DNA of 60,406 nt, taken from positions 1-60,406 of the forward strand of contig JANXSX010000137.1 of NCBI GenBank assembly GCA_025356475.1, read 5' to 3'. The notes beneath the pieces were generated by a model, which did no database searches, was not told the origin of the DNA, and saw nothing but the letters and a program-made list of their open reading frames with translations. Positions 10,201 to 18,534 of the stretch are shown one piece after another (the first letter of the stretch is position 1; each line of letters starts with the position of its first letter). This DNA comes from Isosphaeraceae bacterium. Its GTDB lineage: Bacteria; Planctomycetota; Planctomycetia; Isosphaerales; Isosphaeraceae. Both the position numbers and the translations under genes were made by a program.

Positions 10201-10984
10201 CAAGTCTGTGTTTGGTTATGGCGAGATTGAGAGTCCTGATGATCGAGCCGTCGCGATGGCGGTAGGCTCCGACGATACCCTGCAAGTCTGGCTGAATGGC
10301 AAGGAGATCCACAAGATCAGTGGCTCACGCGGCTTCTCCCCCGAGCAGGCTCGCTACGACGTTCGACTCAAGAAAGGGACGAACCGGGTGATGCTCAAGT
10401 GCGGCAACAACTCAGGTCCGTGGGCATTCGCTGTTGCTTACACATCCCCAGCCGAATACGCTTTTCTCAAAGGGCCGGCACCGGGAGCGTTCGATGCTGA
10501 CGCCTACCGAAACGTCGCAACGAAGGGGCAAGGCAACGCGGAGCGGGGTCGCGCCATTTTCGCCGACTTGAAGGGGCTCGCCTGCGTCAAATGCCATGTC
10601 GTGGCGGGGCAAGGGGGGGCGGTTGGGCCCGATCTCACAGGGATCGCAGCCCGATATCCCCGAGAGGAACTGATCACTTCCATCCTCTTCCCCTCGGCGA
10701 AGATCTCCTCGGGGTACGAGCCCGTCATCATTGCCACAACCTCGGGACAGACCCTGACCGGTATCCTCAAAGCGGAAACTCCCGAAGGCATCGAGATCGA
10801 GGATGCCGACGCCAAGCGAATCAAGATCGGCATAGGGGATATTGAAGAGCGCCGTAAGGCCGATGTCTCACTCATGCCGACCGGACTCGCTGCTGGGATC
10901 AGTACGGGCGACTTTGCCGACCTGATCGCTTATCTGGAGACTCTCAAAGAGCCGGCACCCGCCAAGCCGTCAGAGGGTCGTTGA
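7256..10984 (+). CDS. PVC-type haem-binding CxxCH protein, paralogue 2 (secreted)
   Basis: About 1242 residues. ATG 7256 is chosen over the upstream in-frame start at 7184 because it directly begins a signal peptide (RRRIVAFVLLTSWVLTPRSQA). Order of parts: propeller (residues ~35-390, with TDNDGKVDSRVE and NTDDGDGWW loops); a long stack of HEAT repeats of the TSDVRAQAARALG type (~420-920); a beta-sandwich region containing VGPFPINERQPFN and a PA14/carbohydrate-binding-like segment (DDTLQVWLNGKEI) at ~920-1090; then a cytochrome c domain with CVKCH at residues 1110-1114, GPDLTGIA and SLMPTGLA. It shares the architecture of 376-4071 but has a much longer HEAT block and the inserted beta domain. 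Expected to be periplasmic; the substrate is unknown. Confidence 0.9.
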   Translation: MISSHAHLRRRIVAFVLLTSWVLTPRSQAATPKVADGFSIRLVAQVPAVRSPCQVATAPDGSLFVAEDPMDQEGPYESRKGRILRFREGEEPVVFAEDFRAIFGMAWRDGALYVSHMPFLSVLKDTDNDGKVDSRVELFADLGIVNNAGLNDHIVSGLRFGIDGRLYISVGDKGVYGATGPDGIKVQLKGGGVLRCNPDGTKLEIVSSGTRNHLEANLDARDTIFTYDNTDDGDGWWTRVTHHVDGAYFGYPYDYHDRTDRMLPRIAEYGGGSPCGAIFYGEDAWPEKYRGRLIWSEWGKRAVRAFSFTPKGASYEVGDIIELAEAGEATDFRPLDLALSYDGKTVYVADWGMGGWGSKVEKVGKIYAITYDGPSNPAPRGKDSDSADDQIKALSHASFNERLRGQAALIKMAKVDGRILPTLVRLLADPATDSTAARHLLWAIDAIAGGTPEASVPLIAALKSPTSDVRAQAARALGMRSVAIAEEPLRALLGDTDVTVRLQAIIALGRIGSKAAVPYLLPILADADLYLAFSAKQALRRIGSWEPVAVGLDSTDRAVRLGVLSTLELVYDSEAASLLAKYAANPQRADDERAKALFYLAQTARQTAPWDGKWWGTRPSRGKPPGKTVAWAGTPIAETAVRTALVDPTSPLRLAAVSAIREMGERQSLPTLRTRFTSEPDMSVRLAIAETLGVMKDADSVGLLSTTLKDAKTPTTLGDAVVKSLEMIGGPDSAKALVELLDAPTLDENRLTQLIGCLGRLKSKEAAGLLVARLGSESPKTRAACADALGQIGQSEGVIEPLRALLKDKDLDVLKAAITALVALKDRDSVPALIALSEVDSTRFDASRALASMPDARAIRVYVRALGDKSPELRVAASKALGSFKEVAAPLLDQLATRNELPSVALPELRKVFSTLAPIKDWQIVGPFPINERQPFNANRPIDLTVTIPGPDGKELAWTPTTAIDDDGQVDLTKIYHGNIDNKSVFGYGEIESPDDRAVAMAVGSDDTLQVWLNGKEIHKISGSRGFSPEQARYDVRLKKGTNRVMLKCGNNSGPWAFAVAYTSPAEYAFLKGPAPGAFDADAYRNVATKGQGNAERGRAIFADLKGLACVKCHVVAGQGGAVGPDLTGIAARYPREELITSILFPSAKISSGYEPVIIATTSGQTLTGILKAETPEGIEIEDADAKRIKIGIGDIEERRKADVSLMPTGLAAGISTGDFADLIAYLETLKEPAPAKPSEGR

Positions 10985-11136
10985 TTTCCATCAGAGTAGG
11001 TGCCGGAAGAGGGTGGTCAGGGTACACTGAGTTGCTTGCGAGCCGACGTCAACCGTGATCGGTTCCTTGTGGATGTGCCGGCTTGCCGCGACTCGCCCCC
11101 ACCTATTCCTTCGGTCGAACGACACGAGCCCTTTCA

Positions 11137-11901
11137 ATGCCAGCCGCCGATGACTCGCCGACCCCGAACCGCCCGCGTCGCGAGCGGAGCACTCGCTATC
11201 CGGGTGTTCCGCTTTCCGATAGCGTCAAGCTCTGCGAGTTCATCCAGGCTCACGGCCTTGATGGCCTGACCGCTGGCGATATTGCCACGGCTCTCGGCTA
11301 CAAAAACATCAAGACCAACACGTTCTCAGCTCGCCTCAGCGCTGCCCGACAATTCGCACTGCTCGACCTGACGGGCGATGGCTACGCCTTGACTCCACTC
11401 GCCCGGTCGATCCTTCACCCAGTCGAGCGTGGGGAGACTCCCAAGTTCTATCGTCAGGCGTTGCTCGCTCCCACCCTCTATGCGGAACTCTCGGAACGGC
11501 TCAGCGGCAAGAAGGTCCCCGAGACGGCGATTCTGGCGAACATCCTCTACCACCACCACCAGATCATCGCTACTGCCAAGGATTCTGCCGCCGAGGCATT
11601 CCTCGACTCGGCCAAGTTTGCCGGAGCGCTCGGCGATGATGGCATCTTTCGGCCCGGTGGTGTCGAGCCACCCAAGCCCGAAGTGACTCCTCCCCTCCCG
11701 GTTCGAGACATCAAGCCGATCGTCATGACGGACAGCCCGCGCTCGTCGGACGTACGAATCGACCTTCGGCTCTGGGGTTCCGATCAAGGCAAGACAATCC
11801 GTGTCCGAGCCCCTGAGTCAGTCTCACGCGCGAGTTTTGAGCGGTTCCTCCAAGCCTTGACCCTGCACGTAAGGATCGAGGATGAGTCCCAAGACTCGTA
11901 A
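11137..11901 (+). CDS. Putative winged-helix domain protein
   Basis: 254 residues from ATG 11137; an upstream in-frame start at 11083 adds an unconvincing leader. The first ~20 residues are polar and Pro/Arg-rich. Residues ~20-95 look like a winged helix: LCEFIQAHGLDGLTAGDIAT, then SARLSAARQFALLD and a short wing (TGDGYALTPLARSIL), as in regulator or plasmid-type DNA-binding proteins that report on gene products rather than small ligands. The C-terminal half has a Pro-rich linker and no motif I know. The gene converges with a secreted protein gene. No function is assigned beyond likely DNA binding. Confidence 0.65.
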   Translation: MPAADDSPTPNRPRRERSTRYPGVPLSDSVKLCEFIQAHGLDGLTAGDIATALGYKNIKTNTFSARLSAARQFALLDLTGDGYALTPLARSILHPVERGETPKFYRQALLAPTLYAELSERLSGKKVPETAILANILYHHHQIIATAKDSAAEAFLDSAKFAGALGDDGIFRPGGVEPPKPEVTPPLPVRDIKPIVMTDSPRSSDVRIDLRLWGSDQGKTIRVRAPESVSRASFERFLQALTLHVRIEDESQDS

Positions 11902-12046
11902 GGCCCTCGACCACCTCTCACGTGCAGCCAAGTATACGGATGATCAGTCTGGGCGAGTGCAAACTCGGGAAAGCTGTGTTCAGAGGGCTCCTCACCGAGT
12001 TGCATTCGTGGAGATCGCCCCAGACGTCGAGCGAGAAAGGCTATCG

Positions 12047-12634
12047 TTACTTGGCGTCCATCTGCTCCTTGGTCTGGATCCCCTTGACCTCAAGACTCGC
12101 GACCACCTTTTCGAATGACGTCTTGTTGGCCTCGTAGTCGGCAGAGGGGGTTGTCATGAGCACGATAACGACATCCTTCTCGCGCGGGATCGCCACCCAG
12201 TGTTGGATCGTATCGACCTCGCCCTTGCCGGTGACAGCTCCCCCATTCCCTTTTCCTTCATAGATCAGCCACATCGCCTGCTTGCCGCTGATCGTTTTGA
12301 CGTCCTGGGCGAGAATCTTGGCACCCAAAGCCGCCTTGATTCCTTTCGCGCTCTCGTCAACGAGGAAACGCGGGCTAAATGCCTGCCCCGGTTCCTGGAC
12401 GAACGCCACGATGGACGCGGCTCCCTTCCCAGCCCAGACCGCGCGTGCCGTTCCTGGAACGGTCACGCTCTGAAGTGGGGCAGTCTTCCATGGTTCGGCT
12501 GCGGACATCGAGAAGGCGTACTTGTCGTCAGAGTATTTGGCGGTGTCGTCTTGGGCGGCACCCAACGACGAACACATACTGACGACAACGAGAAGTCCCG
12601 CAGTGCGGAGCGCAGTACCGGCAAGCGTGTTCAT
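12047..12634 (-). CDS. Small secreted protein, DcrB/PsbP-like fold
   Basis: 195 residues with a clear signal peptide (residues 1-27, TAGLLVVVSMCSSLGAAQ). The mature part reads YSDDKYAFSMSAAEPWKT, then GAASIVAFVQEPG, LIYEGKGNG and a final segment YEANKTSFEKVVASL. This matches the general pattern of DcrB/PsbP-like (DUF1795-type) lipoprotein or periplasmic domains, in which a final FEKVVASL helix packs on a sheet. There is a Cys in the hydrophobic core of the leader, but it is not in a good lipobox. Function unknown. The protein at 41642 appears to contain two such domains. Confidence 0.65.
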   Translation of the reverse strand: MNTLAGTALRTAGLLVVVSMCSSLGAAQDDTAKYSDDKYAFSMSAAEPWKTAPLQSVTVPGTARAVWAGKGAASIVAFVQEPGQAFSPRFLVDESAKGIKAALGAKILAQDVKTISGKQAMWLIYEGKGNGGAVTGKGEVDTIQHWVAIPREKDVVIVLMTTPSADYEANKTSFEKVVASLEVKGIQTKEQMDAK

Positions 12635-12778
12635 TCAATGCACCTATCAATGATGTGTTTTCAGGTTGGACCGTATCCAACATGATACGACATGAGTCAG
12701 TTCGTTTGCCACTCGTGGTTATTCGTCGCGACTACCCATACCTGCCAGTTCCTGGCGACTCCGACAAGGGGGGGGTCG

Positions 12779-12964
12779 CATTGAGGATTGATCGGCTATT
12801 CCCATGATCGACGAATGGATACGATGGTCAGTGAGGGTCTTCCGCAACCAGCGGACTTGCGATCCCAGCGAGATTGAGGAGTCAAATGACGGAACTTCCC
12901 CACGACCTGAGGTTGGCGCTGCCGGCTGGGTCACTCGACATTGCAGTCTCGTGGTGGAACTCCC
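12779..12964. repeat. 186-bp direct repeat, left copy (island boundary)
   Basis: Identical to 17471-17656 except for four substitutions and no indels. It contains the promoter region and first 26 codons of a hypothetical gene whose full copy is at 17578. Together with the right copy it brackets the restriction-modification/IS island of 4506 bp (12965-17470). Confidence 0.92.
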
Positions 12965-13041
12965 ATTACGTAAGGCCTTGCTTCTTTTGGGGTTGCATCG
13001 AGAAGCCGATGCACCACCCTAGATACAAGTATTTCCTGTGA
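12886..13041 (+). pseudogene. 5' fragment of the hypothetical gene at 17578
   Basis: ATG 12886 opens the same frame as the intact gene: MTELPHDLRLALPAGSLD and on through WWNS, with one Val-to-Ile change. After codon 26 the homology stops at the repeat boundary (12964), and the frame runs through unrelated sequence to TGA at 13041. This is the left, truncated copy produced when the island was inserted, not a functional gene. Confidence 0.8.
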
Positions 13042-13242
13042 TGCCAAAACGCGCCACGAGTCGCTCCTAGAGCGTTGCCACATAATGCTTACCATTGGCA
13101 GTAGAACTCGCCCGAGACTGTACGATAGCAAGTTCATCACTCTCGCCGATCTGAGGTTTACCGTTGACCTCTCGCCGCAAGCTCGAGTAATTCCTGCCGG
13201 GTAGGCGTGCGATGTTTGACTGCCTGGCTGTTCTCTGTGCAG

Positions 13243-13326
13243 ATGAAAGATGCCAATAAGGTCGCGTTGAAGACGGCGGCGGAAGCAGAGGCGGCGGGGT
13301 ACCGGAAAGCTTGGGGGTGTCGCTGA
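13243..13326 (+). pseudogene. Possible remnant of an Ada-like / nuclease C-terminal metal-binding domain
   Basis: A 27-codon stretch ending at TGA 13324-13326 reads AAEAEAAGYRKAWGCR at its end. This resembles the EAEAAGYRxAxxC tail of Ada-type zinc-binding and thermonuclease-type C-terminal domains. The upstream part with the first zinc ligands is not found in the same frame, so it is at most a fragment. It lies just downstream of the restriction-modification gene, inside the island. The rest of 13042-13329 holds nothing I can support. Confidence 0.25.
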
Positions 13327-13329
13327 TGT

Positions 13330-16092
13330 TCACTCTGAGGCTTTTTTCTTTCGCTTTGGCTTCTTCTCAGCCGCAGCGGTAAGCGGGGTAATTAAAGCGT
13401 CGTATCGCTCGAACAGATACTCAACCCGCAGCCTGTCACTGGCAAATGCCCTTGGCCTGTAGCAAAGGTCAACCGCCCTATCCAGAGCAGCGTGAGCCTT
13501 TGAGAGTTTTGCTGGCATCGTGAGTGGGTCATAAAGGTCTGCCAGCGTGGATGTTGGATATTCCGCCCGTGCGTCCAGTACTTCTTGCGCCTTAGTCTCG
13601 ACAGCGAGCCTCTGCTTGTCCGAAGGATTAGTAGGCCAAGGGAAATTGTTGTAGACAAGTCGCGCTGAATATCGGTAATCCGATTTCATCCGACCACATA
13701 CGAGTTTCACCCATGCATTGTGCATAGTTGAAGATAGAATGCCAAAGTGAAAAGGCCCCGCCTTTGGACATGTAAAAAGCTCGGAACCCGCGACGACATC
13801 TGCCTCTAGAAAAGCCATCGGAATATACTGGCGGGTTTGGGAAGAAGTCTTGGGAATACCAAGAAAACGGCTATCCGGCTGTCGAATTTCCCCAAAGATT
13901 GCGGGTGAACTAGCGAGTTTTTTGGTCGTAGGTCGATTGCTTTTCAATCGAGCTGTCCGAACCGCATCAACGCGTTTCATCACCTCACGCAACGACCGCA
14001 AATCGCTTGGCGCGGCATTCACTAGCCATAGGCACCATCGAGGGATGTTATGAATGAATTCAGTTGAACCCATGATTCGTCGGATGAACTTACCCGCTTT
14101 CGGTTCTATGCTCAGAAGCTGAGCTTTCTCATCAGCATCTAGCAGCAAGAATCCATCGTCATTGGGCATGCTTCCGAAGGATAATTCAGGCGCGCCGTTG
14201 ATTGGTCTAGATCGCTTAAGAATTGCCGTTTCCGACCCTTCGACAAGGTAAGGGCTGATGCTCTTGGCAGGTGTAACGGTTGGGTTCATGGGATCTGATT
14301 CATAGTCATAAATGAGTTTATTTGTGCCTTCTCCCTCTCCGAACCCGATGATAACCACATGGACATGAGCCTTGCCGCGAGCCTCGCTTTCCCACGCGAA
14401 GGTCCGATGGCAAAAGCGAATACGAATTCCTCTCCGGAACAAATCACCCCAAAGAATGCCTACCTGTTCCCCCTGGCAGATTGAATTTGTTGAAACAAAG
14501 GCAGCCGTAATCGGGTGGCCCTTGATGTATGACGCCGCCTTGAAATACCAACAGGTCACATAATCTAATAGCCCCGCGTTTTTGACTCCTTCAGTAACTA
14601 AGTCCATGTCGGCCCGCTGTTCGTCGGTCCGATACTTCCCTCCGACGAATGGCGGGTTCCCCAACACAAACGTACATGCCTCCGGGGGGAGGACATCTGC
14701 CCATTCGATGCGAAGCGCATTGGCGTGTCGGATTGTCGCGCTTTTTTTCAGCGGCAACCGGACGAAGTACATTCCGAAAGCAGCGGAAACCACTTGGTTC
14801 ATCTGGTGGTCAACCAGCCAAATGGCCACTTCCGCAACTCTGGCAGGGAACTCATTGATCTCGATGCCGTACATTGAATCAACATCAACTAATGATAGAC
14901 TGTGAATGTCAATCACTCTCTGGCCACCGAAGAGCGCTTTAAGCACATCAAGCTCAAGCAGCCGTAATTCGCGGTAGGTAACGACAAGAAAATTTCCACA
15001 CCCACACGCAGGATCAAGGAATTTAAGGCGACCCAGTTTCCCGTGGAATTCTTTCAGGCGGTTCTTGTTGGTCTTGATCCGCTCGAATTCAGCCCGAAGC
15101 GCATCGAGAAACAATGAACGAACCAGCTTCAGGATGTCTCTTTCATTGGTGTAATGCGCCCCGACCTGTCGGCGCTCCTTCGGGAGCATGACGCTCTGGA
15201 AAAGGGAACCGAAGATAGCAGGGGAGATCTGTGACCAATCGAATCGAGTGCAGCGGACAAGTTGGTCTCGCATTTCCCGGTTGAAGTCTGCGAATCCAAG
15301 GCGTTCTCGAAATAGATCGCCGTTGACGTGGGGAAGATCGGCTAGTTCTTCGAGAAGGTTTTTTTGACGCTTTCCTTGCTCTCTGTCGAGAACATGGAAG
15401 AACCTGTCAACGTGGCATCCTAAATCTGACCCGTCTTCGTGGGTATGGTTTTCAATATAGAGAGCAAACGCGTCTCGTTCAAAAATACCCGTTTTCTCGG
15501 CGAATAAGCAAAACAGAATGCGAACAAGGAATCGCTCTAGATCATGCCCTGAATACCCACCATCATCCAGTGCGTCATGAAGATCGCCTAGAAGCTCAAC
15601 GGCCTTGATGTTGATCGGGTCTTCAGCGTCAAGTTTGGCTAACTTGTAACCCGGAATGAAAGCGAAGGCGTGGATATTCTTGTGAAGGTCAACCAAATCG
15701 AAGGGGTGGGTTTTGTCCTCTTCAAGATCGTGAAGGGCAAACCGCTCAAAATCGGAGACCACGATATAACGGGGGATTTCCTCATCGCGCCCGGCATTTT
15801 TCAGGCCGTGGATGTACTCCATTGCCTGACTATTCGCTTTGTCGAGCGACTTCCCCCGGCTCTTGTGTTCGACAAGCAACGTCCCCGGCCAGAAGAGGTC
15901 AATGTACCCCCAGTTGCCTGAGAGCTTTTTGACTGGCTCCTCAAAACTGGTAACGGTGCGGCGCTTGATGCCGAACACCGCGAAGAACTCATCCCAGAAA
16001 GTCTTTGCTTCCTGATCTTCGCTGGTCTCGTCTAGCCAATCCTTTGTGAAAGCGTGTGCGTTGTGGCGGATTTCGTTCCATGAGATCGGCAT
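13330..16092 (-). CDS. MmeI-like type IIL restriction-modification enzyme
   Basis: 920 residues, a usual length for single-chain MmeI-type enzymes that combine nuclease, N6-adenine methyltransferase and target recognition. Near the N-terminus the nuclease motif D-X9-EXK is intact: D65, E75-H-K77 (IDLFWPGTLLVEHKS). A helical spacer covers ~160-330. The methyltransferase has motif I DPACGCGNF (residues 360-368) and catalytic motif IV NPPF (479-482). The downstream part (~600-850) should be the target recognition domain, and the tail is Lys-rich (KKPKRKKKASE). It would methylate one strand of its site and cut unmodified DNA some bases away. The gene is visibly lower in GC than its surroundings and lies inside repeat-bracketed foreign DNA, so recent transfer is likely. 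No separate methylase or specificity subunit is present, as expected for type IIL. Confidence 0.88.
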   Translation of the reverse strand: MPISWNEIRHNAHAFTKDWLDETSEDQEAKTFWDEFFAVFGIKRRTVTSFEEPVKKLSGNWGYIDLFWPGTLLVEHKSRGKSLDKANSQAMEYIHGLKNAGRDEEIPRYIVVSDFERFALHDLEEDKTHPFDLVDLHKNIHAFAFIPGYKLAKLDAEDPINIKAVELLGDLHDALDDGGYSGHDLERFLVRILFCLFAEKTGIFERDAFALYIENHTHEDGSDLGCHVDRFFHVLDREQGKRQKNLLEELADLPHVNGDLFRERLGFADFNREMRDQLVRCTRFDWSQISPAIFGSLFQSVMLPKERRQVGAHYTNERDILKLVRSLFLDALRAEFERIKTNKNRLKEFHGKLGRLKFLDPACGCGNFLVVTYRELRLLELDVLKALFGGQRVIDIHSLSLVDVDSMYGIEINEFPARVAEVAIWLVDHQMNQVVSAAFGMYFVRLPLKKSATIRHANALRIEWADVLPPEACTFVLGNPPFVGGKYRTDEQRADMDLVTEGVKNAGLLDYVTCWYFKAASYIKGHPITAAFVSTNSICQGEQVGILWGDLFRRGIRIRFCHRTFAWESEARGKAHVHVVIIGFGEGEGTNKLIYDYESDPMNPTVTPAKSISPYLVEGSETAILKRSRPINGAPELSFGSMPNDDGFLLLDADEKAQLLSIEPKAGKFIRRIMGSTEFIHNIPRWCLWLVNAAPSDLRSLREVMKRVDAVRTARLKSNRPTTKKLASSPAIFGEIRQPDSRFLGIPKTSSQTRQYIPMAFLEADVVAGSELFTCPKAGPFHFGILSSTMHNAWVKLVCGRMKSDYRYSARLVYNNFPWPTNPSDKQRLAVETKAQEVLDARAEYPTSTLADLYDPLTMPAKLSKAHAALDRAVDLCYRPRAFASDRLRVEYLFERYDALITPLTAAAEKKPKRKKKASE

Positions 16093-16222
16093 CGTTGAGG
16101 AGTTCCGAGACAGGGAGCGCGATCAGACCTCGTAAACTGCAAATGGTATCATCCAAGCAACCGCACATAAAGCGAGACGCTGCTGAATTCACGAGCCTCG
16201 ACTTTCCAATTGGTCTATCCAA

Positions 16223-16240
16223 CAGAAGGATTGCAAAGTC
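16223..16240. repeat. Left terminal inverted repeat of the IS
   Basis: 18 bp, inverted with respect to 17453-17470 with a single A/G mismatch at position 4. The transposase stop codon lies 1 bp inside it. Confidence 0.8.
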
Positions 16241-16241
16241 C

Positions 16242-17386
16242 CTAACTCAAAGCGCCCATGAATCTCAACGCCTTCCGGGGTTTCCGTCCGAGATGATCGG
16301 CTCGGGCGCGGATTGGGAGGTCTTTGGGCAGTCCTGGGATCAGCCGCAAGACCGTTAACGCCGAGTCGCGGAGCATCGCCAAACGCTCCGCTAGGCCCGA
16401 TCTCTTACTCCACTGGCGATCCTCGTCCCACCAACGATCCTTTATAAAATGGAGCTTGTTCTCCACTCCCCAGTGGCCGCGGTTCAGCCGCATCAGGCCT
16501 GGTGAACTCACCTTCTCGCCCGACATGCTGGCGACCTTATAGTGGGTTTCGGTACGGGTTGTGACTCCTCCAACGATCACTTGCGTGTCGATTCTGACCA
16601 TCAATTCGATGCCATCGAAGTTGACAGCTTCGCGGACGTATTTAACCTCCTCGCCTTCAATGACCCAGAGCTTTCGGTGCTGAATTTCGCCCCTTTTTTA
16701 TCCACCGTCTCTGCGTCGGGCGGGCGAGATTCGGCGTCTAGAAAACTCGTCTGAAGGGCTTCATGCAAGTCCGGTTGGTTATCTTTAACCGTGAACAGGA
16801 AGTCGCGGCCGGCTTCGAGTAGCACTTTGGCTAGGGGTCGCTGGGTGAACAGAGCGTCGGCCGTGAATATTTGGATGAATGGATAGTGTTTCAGCAATTC
16901 CGCGAGCGCTGCCTTGAGGGCCTGGGGCTCGGTTGGTTTGCCATCGGTCACAGGAAACTGGGCTAGGCAGAGACTTAAATTGTGAGTGAAGACGTTGAGC
17001 ATATGAATGGGATCGCCATTGGCGTCATGACCTTGCTTGCTCGTTTTTCCATCAACCGCGACAGCGAAATCGGTGGTGATGTCGGGCTGGTTGATCAGCC
17101 AAAGCGAAAACGCCTCGCGGAACTGTTCCAGAGAGAATTTGGCAATCACGCGGCTGATAGTCGTGGCGTGAGGCGGCTTGTTCCGAGTGAATCCTAAGGG
17201 TTCCTTGAGTGTCCGCCAGTGGTCTTCGGCCCAGCGTTCAATGCTGGCAAAATCGGTCTGACGGCAGAGCAGGCCGAGAAACGTGAGTGCGAGGATTGAG
17301 TCGAAGGGGTGCCGAACGCCGCGTGGCTTGCGGGGATCCGCGATGCGGCGAAATGCAGCGACCAAAGAAGTTAGGGGAACGGCCAT
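16242..17386 (-). pseudogene. ISAs1-family transposase, frameshifted
   Basis: About 380 residues if the frame is restored. The 5' part (17386 to ~16690) carries the family N-terminus (RIADPRKPRGVRHPF) and the first two catalytic acids in VAVDGKTSKQG and FTADALFTQ. At a run of six A on the coding strand (+ strand T run 16694-16699) the frame slips by -1. The first frame then goes to an early stop at 16601, while the other frame continues as EIQHRKLWVIEGEEVKY through to 16242, with the third catalytic acid in NRGHWGVENKLHF and RWWDEDRQ. One missing A in the run explains everything. Programmed slippage is possible, but the exact X XXY YYZ pattern is not in register, so an inactivating indel or a sequencing error is more likely. 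Confidence 0.85.
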
Positions 17387-17452
17387 CCTTGACCAAGCCT
17401 CAAATGTTGTCTATCGAAGGGGTAATATTGAATGGCTAACAAATGGGAGGAC

Positions 17453-17470
17453 GACTTTGCAATCCTCCTG
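17453..17470. repeat. Right terminal inverted repeat of the IS
   Basis: 18-bp partner of 16223-16240. The next base, 17471, is the first base of the right 186-bp direct repeat. Confidence 0.8.
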
Positions 17471-17656
17471 CATTGAGGATTGATCGGCTATTCCCATGAT
17501 CGACGAATGGATACGGTGGTCAGTGAGGGTCTTCCGCAACCAGCGGACTTGCGATCCCAGCGAGATTGAAGAGTCAAATGACGGAACTTCCCCATGACCT
17601 GAGGTTGGCGCTGCCGGCTGGGTCACTCGACGTTGCAGTCTCGTGGTGGAACTCCC
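17471..17656. repeat. 186-bp direct repeat, right copy (island boundary)
   Basis: Second copy of 12779-12964 (182 of 186 bases the same by direct comparison). It carries the start codon and first 26 codons of the intact gene at 17578, so the downstream gene keeps its own upstream sequence after the insertion. Confidence 0.92.
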
Positions 17657-18045
17657 TCACCGAGCCGGAGCGGGTTCAGTTGGCTGGACTTTGGGATAAA
17701 CGTCTGGAAGTCCACATGTTTACTCCTCAGGCGGACGAGTCCGACAAGGTTGATCTGTGGGATCAAATCCCACGGGTGAAGGGTGGCCATTTCGTGCCAA
17801 CCGATGATACGTGGGGGCTGAGCGAGTGGGGCCCAGGCTACTTCGAGCACCTCCTCCAGCATCCGGAACTGGTCATTCTCTGGGAGCCTGCCGAACGGAC
17901 CTTCCACATTGGCTGTACACGCCACCTTGCCGCGCGAGGCTGCCTGGCAAAGCGGGCGGTTCCGATCGATTTTGCCTGTCCTGCCGGTTCTAACGTCTGT
18001 CCGTTGGAAGGTCTCAGGGGCGCGCTCCTACGACCCGTGGTCTGA
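17578..18045 (+). CDS. Hypothetical protein (target gene of the island)
   Basis: 155 residues from ATG 17578 (a TTG four codons earlier is in frame, but the ATG is shared by both repeat copies). Acidic and Trp-rich: WWNSLTEPERVQLAGLW, WDQIPRVKGGHFVP, and an aromatic segment YFEHLLQHPELVILWEP. The C-terminus has three Cys (GCTRHLAARGCLAKR, CPAGSNVC) that could bind metal or be disulfide-linked. I do not recognise the family. The first 26 codons plus upstream sequence are duplicated at 12886 on the far side of the restriction-modification island, so the complete gene is this right-hand one. Confidence 0.65.
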   Translation: MTELPHDLRLALPAGSLDVAVSWWNSLTEPERVQLAGLWDKRLEVHMFTPQADESDKVDLWDQIPRVKGGHFVPTDDTWGLSEWGPGYFEHLLQHPELVILWEPAERTFHIGCTRHLAARGCLAKRAVPIDFACPAGSNVCPLEGLRGALLRPVV

Positions 18046-18534
18046 AGTATTCCACGCCGCGAAATCCACGAGATCTCAGATCTTGCATTCTGTAATCCTT
18101 ACAAGTGCTCTCCTGAGATTTTCCTCGCCCTCGTTTTTTGATGCAAGTCTCTAAAGCCAACCTAAGTCGTGGTTTACGTCAGCGCTGCCCAGTGCGAGAT
18201 CGCGCTCCGGCCCGAAGATTGCTTCTCTTGAATCATAATTCCCGCACAATCGATTTCGCGCGTTAAACTCTTCCTACAGTCCGCGAAATCCGACAAGTCG
18301 CAAGATTTTGACGAGGTCCGGGCTCATCGCAAAATACCCATGTTATAGTGAAGTAGGAACATGGGTTGGACGTGTCCGAAGGGGTCGGCGTGTCCTGCAG
18401 TTCATTCGGTTCAAGGATAAAGTTCGCCGCCCGGCGAGGCTTCTCAAGGACGAGACGTACGGACCTCTGCGGTCGACGACACACTTTGATTCGCAGCTAG
18501 TTCTATCCACACGCTGTCGAGGAGCTTCCGCATC
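18046..18534. other. Intergenic region upstream of the YTV gene
   Basis: 489 bp with no supported gene; short frames here lack start context and family resemblance. It presumably holds the promoter of the strongly repetitive cell-wall-type gene that starts at 18535, but I cannot place -35/-10 boxes with confidence. Confidence 0.5.

Larger units (their letters stand above)
16223..17470 (-). mobile_element. ISAs1-family insertion sequence (1248 bp)
   Basis: The element is bounded by 18-bp terminal inverted repeats beginning 5'-CAG (CAG[A/G]AGGATTGCAAAGTC read inward from each end, one mismatch), and it contains one frameshifted DDE transposase. Size and ends suit ISAs1. The flanks do not share an 8-10 bp target duplication: bases just left of 16223 end in CTATCCAA, while bases right of 17470 begin CATTGAGG. 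The right end abuts the 186-bp repeat exactly, so at least one flank has been rearranged since insertion. Confidence 0.85.

Noticed and set aside
13067-13333. 88-codon minus-strand frame downstream of the restriction-modification gene
   Set aside because: Low-complexity Pro/Ser stretch, no start signal and no recognisable product. The + strand shows only a short metal-binding-like tail, which is listed with low confidence.
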